A stretch of DNA of 64,000 nucleotides from Streptomyces gobiensis. GTDB taxonomy: Bacteria; Actinomycetota; Actinomycetes; Streptomycetales; Streptomycetaceae. The DNA lies in the NCBI RefSeq assembly GCF_021216675.1, contig NZ_CP086120.1, forward strand, positions 1,736,001-1,800,000, written 5' to 3'. Position numbers and translations under genes: made by a program. The first letter of the stretch is position 1. Each line of letters begins with the position of its first letter. The notes under the pieces were generated by a model. The model saw only the letters and a program-made list of their open reading frames with translations. It ran no database searches and was not told the origin of the DNA. Shown here piece by piece: positions 58,579-64,000 of the stretch.

Positions 58579-60765
58579 GTGCCCCGCTTCAGCATCATCG
58601 TCCCCGCCCACCATGTGCAGGCATACCTGCCCGAGTGCCTGGACTCCGTGCTCACCCAGTCCTTCACCGATCTAGAGCTGATCGCAGTGGATGACCACTC
58701 ACCCGATGCCTGCGGTGAGATCCTCGACGAGGCCGCTGCCGCCGACCCCCGAGTGACCGTGCTGCACCTTCCGGCCAACGCCGGCCCGGGTCTGGCCCGT
58801 AACGCCGGAATGGCACGGGCCACCGGCGACTATCTGCTCTTCCTGGACAGCGATGACACCCTCGCCCCCGGCGCGCTGCAAGCCATCGCCGACCGGCTCT
58901 TCGACACCGCCGAACCGGATGTGCTGGCCTTCGGCCATGTACGGACGTTCTGGCACGGAGGCAGCGACCGGGGCGGCCGTGTCGGGCCGCTGGCCCAGCG
59001 CGATCCGCAGGTCTTCCAGCTGAAGGACCGCCCCGCGCTGCTGCGGCTGCCACCGGTCGTATGGAACAAGGCGTACCGCCGTGAGTTCATCGAGGAGCAC
59101 GGTTTCGCCTTCTCGCCCGGCGCGTACGAGGGCACGCCCTGGACGTGGTGCACACTGCTCACCGCCGAGGCGGTGACGGTGCTGGACCGGGTCTGTGTGC
59201 TGCACCGGCAGCGCCGCCAGGGCGGTCTGCTGGCCGCCCAGAGCCGCCGTCACTTCGATGTCTTCGCCCAGTACGACCGGGTCTTCGCCTTCCTTGAGGA
59301 CCGGCCCGAACTGGCCTGCTGGCAGGCGGTGCTGTACCGCCGGATGACCGACCACCTCACCGCCGTCTTTCTCGCCCCGGGTGAGCTGCCCCGCTCCTGC
59401 CGGGCGGAGTTCTTCCGGCGCAGCAGCAAGCAGTGTCTGCGCCATCAGTCCGCCGCCGGGCGCACCAGTCTGCGCCATCTGCTCGTCCGACTCGGGGCGC
59501 GCCGCACCTTCCAGCTGCTGTGGGCGGTGGCCGGGCTCCGGCGGCGGATCAGGGACGTAGGCCGGTCGCTGCGCTCGGCAGCGCTGCGGCTGCACTACCG
59601 GCTGCAGTGCCACCGCCGGCTCGACCCCGCCCTGGCCGTGTTCAGCTCGCCCGGGCGTGAGGGGTATACGGGCGACCCTGCCGCCATCGAGGCCAAGGCC
59701 CGGGAGCTGGTGCCGGGCCTGCGTACCGCCTGGGTGGCCGACCCGGAGCACGCCGACACCCTGCCGCACGGGGTGCGGCCGCTGCACCCCGGCTCGGCCG
59801 CGTACTGGACGGCGCTGGCCCGCGCCACCTATCTGGTGACCGATGGCGAGGGGGAGCCCGGGCTGCGTAAGCGCCCCGGCCAGACCCTGTTGCAGACTCA
59901 CCGGGGGACCCCGCTGGGGCGGATGGGGCTGGACCTCCAGGACCACCCGGTAACCGTCGCCGACCTGGACGTGCCCGGACTGCTGGAGCGCATCGACACC
60001 TGGGACTACAGCCTCTCCGGGAACCGCCACTCCACGCTGGCCTGGGAGCGCGCGTATCCAGGCGGCTATACGACCCTGGAGTACGGCGCACCGCGCAACG
60101 ATGTGTTCCATACGGCCACCGCCAGCGATGTCGCCCGGGTACGGGCGGAGTTGGGGATTCCCGAAGGCACCACGGCCATTCTCTACGCCCCCGTCCACCG
60201 GGACTATCTGCGCGGCGGCCGCTCAGTGGGGCTGGCAGGGCTGAATCCGCGTCGGCTGGCCCGTGCGCTGGGGCCCGGCTTTGTGGTGCTCGACGCCGCC
60301 GCCCACCGCTCGCTGGCCCGGCTGTGCCTGGCCGCCGACGCGCTGATCACGGATTACGCACCCGTCATGTTCGACTACGCCAACCTCGACAGGCCCATCG
60401 TCATCCATGCCGAGGACTGGGAAACATACCGGACAACCCGGGGCACATACTTCGATCTGCCCAGCGCCCCGCCCGGCCCCGTCGCGCAGGACCTGCAGAC
60501 CCTGGTCAGCATCTTCCGTAGCGGCGCCTGGCGCGCCCCGGGCGCCAGCGCGTTGCGGGCGGCCTTCCGGGCCCGCTTCTGCCCGTATGACGACGGGTTC
60601 GCGGCGGACCGGGCAGTCCGCGCGATCTTTATGGACGGCGCAGGTCTGGCGCCTGTGGTGCCGCTGGAGCTGCGCCGCCCGGCGCCCTCCCGGCCACGCG
60701 GCCGGGGCCGGGTGATTCCTCCCGCACAGCCTCGCGCCGGTGTCCGTCAACCCGTGCGCATGTGA
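58579..60765 (+). CDS. Bifunctional glycosyltransferase / glycerophosphotransferase
   Basis: 728 residues. The first 270 are a family 2 glycosyltransferase (FSIIVPAHHVQAYLPECLDS, then VDDHSPDACG and LLFLDSDDTLAPGA with the metal-binding Asp residues). Residues 370-690 resemble CDP-glycerol glycerophosphotransferases (GTTAILYAPVHRDYL, then LCLAADALITDYAPVMFDYA, NLDRPIVIHAEDWETY), as in TagF/TarL. GTG at 58579 begins the protein. The combination is used to build teichoic-acid-like or related anionic wall polymers on the cytoplasmic side of the membrane. The neighbours encode a further glycosyltransferase and a further glycerophosphotransferase-like protein. Confidence 0.9.
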   Translation: MPRFSIIVPAHHVQAYLPECLDSVLTQSFTDLELIAVDDHSPDACGEILDEAAAADPRVTVLHLPANAGPGLARNAGMARATGDYLLFLDSDDTLAPGALQAIADRLFDTAEPDVLAFGHVRTFWHGGSDRGGRVGPLAQRDPQVFQLKDRPALLRLPPVVWNKAYRREFIEEHGFAFSPGAYEGTPWTWCTLLTAEAVTVLDRVCVLHRQRRQGGLLAAQSRRHFDVFAQYDRVFAFLEDRPELACWQAVLYRRMTDHLTAVFLAPGELPRSCRAEFFRRSSKQCLRHQSAAGRTSLRHLLVRLGARRTFQLLWAVAGLRRRIRDVGRSLRSAALRLHYRLQCHRRLDPALAVFSSPGREGYTGDPAAIEAKARELVPGLRTAWVADPEHADTLPHGVRPLHPGSAAYWTALARATYLVTDGEGEPGLRKRPGQTLLQTHRGTPLGRMGLDLQDHPVTVADLDVPGLLERIDTWDYSLSGNRHSTLAWERAYPGGYTTLEYGAPRNDVFHTATASDVARVRAELGIPEGTTAILYAPVHRDYLRGGRSVGLAGLNPRRLARALGPGFVVLDAAAHRSLARLCLAADALITDYAPVMFDYANLDRPIVIHAEDWETYRTTRGTYFDLPSAPPGPVAQDLQTLVSIFRSGAWRAPGASALRAAFRARFCPYDDGFAADRAVRAIFMDGAGLAPVVPLELRRPAPSRPRGRGRVIPPAQPRAGVRQPVRM

Positions 60766-60878
60766 CTCACACGACTCATCCCTCAAGTCGCGCCCCTCAC
60801 ACACCGAAGGAACAATATTCGAATCGAGCAGCAATTCAGACATCTCTCTGAGCGGCCGTGTGAGGAAGCTAGAACCAG

Positions 60879-63218
60879 ATGAAGATCGCTTTCCTGCTGG
60901 ACAATGCCTACGGAATCGGCGGGACCATCCGGTCGACGGTGAATCTCTCCCAGGCGCTGGCTGATCGGCACACCATCGAGGTGGTCAGCATGCGCCAGTC
61001 CCGGGACGAGCCAACTCTCCGCTTCGACCCCCGTGTCACCATGCGGTCCCTGATCGACCTGCGTGGCGACTCCCCGACGTACGACGGCAAGGACCCGCTC
61101 TACCGTCAGCCCAGCCAGCGCTTCACCGAGGGGGCCGACCACTTCGAGCGCGGCATCTCCACCCGCCTGGGCGATATCCGGGTGGCGGCGTATCTGCATG
61201 ACACCGACGCGGATGTGGTGATCGCCACCCGCCCCAAGCTCAATGACTATCTGGCGGCCTACGGCAGCGACCGCTATCTGCGCATCGGCCAGGAGCACCT
61301 CATCCGCCAGCTGCACGCCAAGCATGTCCGCGCCCATCAGGACGCGGCCATCCCGCAGCTGGACGCCTTCGTCACCGTCTCCTATGCCGACGCCGCCGAC
61401 TACCGTGCCGCGCTCCCCGAAGCCACGGCGGCCGGCACCCTCATCGAGGGTGTCCCCAACGCCGTGCCCGCGCCGGATGTGCAGCCCTCCGACGGTCAGA
61501 GCAAGCTGATTGTCGCCGCCGGGCGGCTGATCAAGGTCAAGCGCTACGACCGGCTGCTGCGCGCCTTCGCCCTGGTGGCCGAGCGCCACCCGGACTGGCA
61601 GCTGCGGCTGTACGGGCGGGGAAGGCTGCAGCCCGAGCTGCGCAAGACACTCGACAGCCTCGGCCTTTACGACCGCGCCTTCCTCATGGGCGCCCACTCC
61701 CCCATCGAGACCGAGTGGGCCAAGGGCGCTATCGCCGCCGTCTCCTCCAACGCCGAGTCCTTCGGTATGACGCTGGTTGAGGCCATGCACTGCGGGGTGC
61801 CGGTCGTGAGCACCGACTGTCCGCACGGACCGAGGGAGATCATCACCAGCGGCCGGGAAGGACTGCTCGCACCGCTGGGCAAGGAGGAGTACAGCGTCCG
61901 TGCCTTCGCGGACGCGCTGCTGCAGCTCATCGAGAACCCCGGGCTGCGCCAGCGGATGGGCCAGGCCGCGCTGCGCCGGAGCGCACGGTACGCGCCGGAA
62001 CGCATCGCCGGGGAGTACGAGGAACTGATCGAGAAGCTCAGCGCGGGGCGGCCCCGGGTGACGGGCCGCCCGGCGGGCCAGAGCGCGATGGCGCCCGCAC
62101 CGCCCGCCGGAGCGGTGCCCGCGCCGCCACCTCAGCAGACACCTTCCCGCCGCCCGCTCCTCCGCCGCCTGCTGCCCCGCCGCCCGCTCACCCGCCGCCC
62201 CCTCACCCTGCGCCGTGTCGCCGCTCCCGCCGCCCGTGCCGTGCTGCGGCGGCTGCGCAGGTTCCGCTCCGGGGAGGCCGCGGCGCTGCCCCGGCAGTAC
62301 GCCCGCGTCCTGGTCACCGGGGATGGTGCCCTCGCCGTACGGCTGCGTGCGGAGCCGCTGCCGGGGGGCGAGTCGGCCCTGCTGCTGCGCGCTCGGCACG
62401 ACAAGGCGGCCGCGCCGGTGCGTGTCCCGCTGCCGCCGCGCGAGGAGGCTGTGGACGGCTGGGTCGAGGTACGGCTGGACCACGCCGCGCACCGGCTGCC
62501 GGAGGCGCGCTGGGACATCTTTCTGGAGCACGCCACGGGCCGCGGACGTAAGCCCAGGCGCACCCGCGTCCGCTCCGAACTGGTCGAAACCGCCCGGCTG
62601 CTGTCCCTCCCCGTCCCGCTCGACGGTGACGGCGCCCTGGTGCCCTGGGTGCCGTACACCACCAACGACGGCTATCTGGCCCTGCGTACGTGGCATCGCA
62701 CCCGCCATGCCGAGGTCACCTCGATCGAGCTGGGGGAGCATGCCTTCACCCTGCGGGCGGAGCTGTACGGGCAGGCCGAGCGCCCGGAGGGCACGGAGGT
62801 CGCCTTGGTCGCGGCGCCGCGTACGAACCCCAAGCACGGCTTCGAGGTTCCGGGCCGCCTCATGACGGAGCCGGAGTCCGGTGCCGCCCGCGTCTCGGCC
62901 GCTGTTGAGCTGCCCTACGACCTGCCGGGCGGGTTCGGCTCCCGCGCCGCGGAGGAGGTCTGGGATCTGTGGCTCAGGCCCGGCGGCCCGAAGACACCGC
63001 GGGTACGGCTGGGACGGCTCCGCGGGGACCTCTCCGACCGTAAGAAGACCGATGTTGTGCCGAAGGTGCGGCTGGGCGAGAGCGAGACCGGGCTGTGGCT
63101 CTTCTTCACCCTCAGCAACAACGTGGCTCTGGAGCTCAAGCCACTGCCCCGGGAGGCTGACTCAGGGCCCGTTTCCGTCTTCGAGCGCCCCGGCCAGGAC
63201 CTGCGGGCCAAGGCTTAG
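60879..63218 (+). CDS. Family 4 glycosyltransferase with long C-terminal extension
   Basis: 779 residues. The first 390 are a GT-B enzyme: IAFLLDNAYGIGGTIRSTVN at the start, LIVAAGRLIKVKRYDRLLRA, and the nucleotide-sugar site AESFGMTLVEAMHCGVPVVS with its E-x7-E pair. A Pro/Ala linker and a striking Arg-Pro-Leu repeat run (about residues 425-450: RRPLLRRLLPRRPLTRRPL) join it to a beta-rich domain of about 300 residues with no catalytic motif that I recognise. Such tails occur in Streptomyces wall-polymer transferases. The 3' end overlaps the convergent gene by 57 bases. Confidence 0.9.
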   Translation: MKIAFLLDNAYGIGGTIRSTVNLSQALADRHTIEVVSMRQSRDEPTLRFDPRVTMRSLIDLRGDSPTYDGKDPLYRQPSQRFTEGADHFERGISTRLGDIRVAAYLHDTDADVVIATRPKLNDYLAAYGSDRYLRIGQEHLIRQLHAKHVRAHQDAAIPQLDAFVTVSYADAADYRAALPEATAAGTLIEGVPNAVPAPDVQPSDGQSKLIVAAGRLIKVKRYDRLLRAFALVAERHPDWQLRLYGRGRLQPELRKTLDSLGLYDRAFLMGAHSPIETEWAKGAIAAVSSNAESFGMTLVEAMHCGVPVVSTDCPHGPREIITSGREGLLAPLGKEEYSVRAFADALLQLIENPGLRQRMGQAALRRSARYAPERIAGEYEELIEKLSAGRPRVTGRPAGQSAMAPAPPAGAVPAPPPQQTPSRRPLLRRLLPRRPLTRRPLTLRRVAAPAARAVLRRLRRFRSGEAAALPRQYARVLVTGDGALAVRLRAEPLPGGESALLLRARHDKAAAPVRVPLPPREEAVDGWVEVRLDHAAHRLPEARWDIFLEHATGRGRKPRRTRVRSELVETARLLSLPVPLDGDGALVPWVPYTTNDGYLALRTWHRTRHAEVTSIELGEHAFTLRAELYGQAERPEGTEVALVAAPRTNPKHGFEVPGRLMTEPESGAARVSAAVELPYDLPGGFGSRAAEEVWDLWLRPGGPKTPRVRLGRLRGDLSDRKKTDVVPKVRLGESETGLWLFFTLSNNVALELKPLPREADSGPVSVFERPGQDLRAKA

Positions 63219-64000
63219 CCGGGGGCTCAGCCGGGCGTTGCGGGCGTCGGTTTCGGCACTGAGGCTGAGCACGGCCTGGTTGAAGCGGACCAGGGAAGGC
63301 GGGTCGGAGGGGCCGAGCAGATGCGCCTTCAGCTCGATACGGGCCGCGGCCAGGCTGTCCTTGGCCGGATCACGGACCGCCGCCAGCAGGGCGGGGATCT
63401 CCTCCGCGGTGGGGGACAGCACGGCGGCCGCCCGTACGGTGGGGCAGCGGGCCTTGAAGTCGCTCTCGTCCAGGCCGGTGGTGTTGGCGACCGCGTACGG
63501 CTTCTCGCTGGCCAGGTAGTCGGAGATGACGCTGGAGACATCCGAGATCAGCAGGTCGGCCTGGTCGAAGCAGGAGTACAGCGTGGGGCGGGGGCCGGTG
63601 ATGACCTGGTGCTCCCACTGCGGGAGCGCGGTCCAGTAGGCCGCCTCCCAGGCCGTGGTGGCTTCCTCCACGCGCTGCGGGCGGCCGCTGTCCGGTGTGG
63701 ACTGGATCAGCATCCGCTCCACCTCGTCCGCTCCGGCCCGGAAGGCGGTGGCCGTCAGCGCCTCCAACTCGCCGGTGCGGCGGGCCAGCTCAGCGGCGGC
63801 CCGGCGGCCGGGGCGCTCGCCGTGCTCGGTGGCCCGCCGGACGTTCGCCCCGGCGATCAGCGCCCGGATGTGCTGGTCGGCCTCCCGGGCCGCGGGGGCG
63901 ACGGACCCGGTCATGGGGTGCGGCTTGTACAGCAGCCGTACCTTCGGGTCGGCCAGCAGGGTACGGACGATGGACTCGCCGGCCAGCATGATCGAGGTGT
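63162..64000 (-). CDS. Glycerophosphotransferase-like protein (5' end beyond window)
   Basis: The frame is open to the right edge, so the N-terminal part is missing. The visible 279 residues carry the C-terminal catalytic part of the CDP-glycerol glycerophosphotransferase fold: VRLLYKPHPMTG with the conserved HP, and LISDVSSVISDYLASEKPYA with the SS-SD pattern that binds the CDP donor. It would extend a glycerol-phosphate-type wall polymer at the membrane. The last 57 bases overlap the convergent glycosyltransferase gene. Confidence 0.88.
   Translation of the reverse strand, partial: TSIMLAGESIVRTLLADPKVRLLYKPHPMTGSVAPAAREADQHIRALIAGANVRRATEHGERPGRRAAAELARRTGELEALTATAFRAGADEVERMLIQSTPDSGRPQRVEEATTAWEAAYWTALPQWEHQVITGPRPTLYSCFDQADLLISDVSSVISDYLASEKPYAVANTTGLDESDFKARCPTVRAAAVLSPTAEEIPALLAAVRDPAKDSLAAARIELKAHLLGPSDPPSLVRFNQAVLSLSAETDARNARLSPRLSLGPQVLAGALEDGNGP

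Overview
The window is chromosomal DNA of a Streptomyces or very close relative. The base composition is very GC-rich with strong third-position GC, many starts are GTG or TTG, and genes often overlap as ATGA or GTGA. Several core genes are typical of the genus: HupA-type HU, the HemD-like regulator NnaR next to narK, PkaA/PkaB-type kinases, ftsEX with a C-terminal processing protease, smpB and ssrA, and a DUF3039 protein. From memory, much of the order resembles the SCO2940-SCO2983 stretch of S. coelicolor; this was not checked.

Left part, 0-3.7 kb: accessory material. It holds three minus-strand genes (a peptidoglycan-binding-repeat protein cut by the edge, a lipoprotein and a secreted protein), two tiny genes, and a truncated DUF5753 regulator in front of a DUF397 gene. 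3.7-8.3 kb: a three-subunit xanthine-dehydrogenase-like molybdenum hydroxylase operon. 8.8-14.3 kb: GH20 hexosaminidase, TPR membrane protein, DUF3039, YqgE/AlgH, and MurA. 14.3-19.9 kb: an ABC importer with a GntR/UTRA regulator and a HAD phosphatase, arranged like a phosphonate uptake locus. 20.4-25.4 kb: HU, malic enzyme, cold-shock protein, HelD-like helicase.

25.6-34.2 kb is bounded by a 270-bp inverted duplication. Inside are a TrmB/LuxR-type regulator, a divergent 48-aa secreted peptide, two overlapping ATP-grasp genes (the second degenerate), then narK-nnaR, a sigma factor with its anti-sigma factor, and a NUDIX protein. 34.2-37.6 kb is an island: a GntR regulator with palindromic operators, a chain of very small genes, a 37-aa Pro-rich peptide with one Asp-Gly, and a PIMT-like methyltransferase. 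Together the last two look like a minimal aspartimide RiPP (imiditide-type) locus. These two peptide systems are the most interesting content.

37.5-51 kb: penicillin-binding protein, orphan ribbon-helix-helix protein, LysR remnant, DUF2236 oxygenase, tmRNA, smpB, ctpA, ftsX, ftsE, a sortase-anchored surface protein, prfB and two Ser/Thr kinases. 51-54 kb: an FHA-FtsK ATPase divergent from the kinases. 54.5-58 kb: a sugar ABC importer without its own ATPase, whose first permease carries a large B-repeat-like extracellular insert. 58.6-64 kb: cell-surface polymer glycosyltransferases and glycerophosphotransferases. A GC-rich intergenic repeat family recurs at 20.0, 54.2 (inverted) and 58.2 kb.
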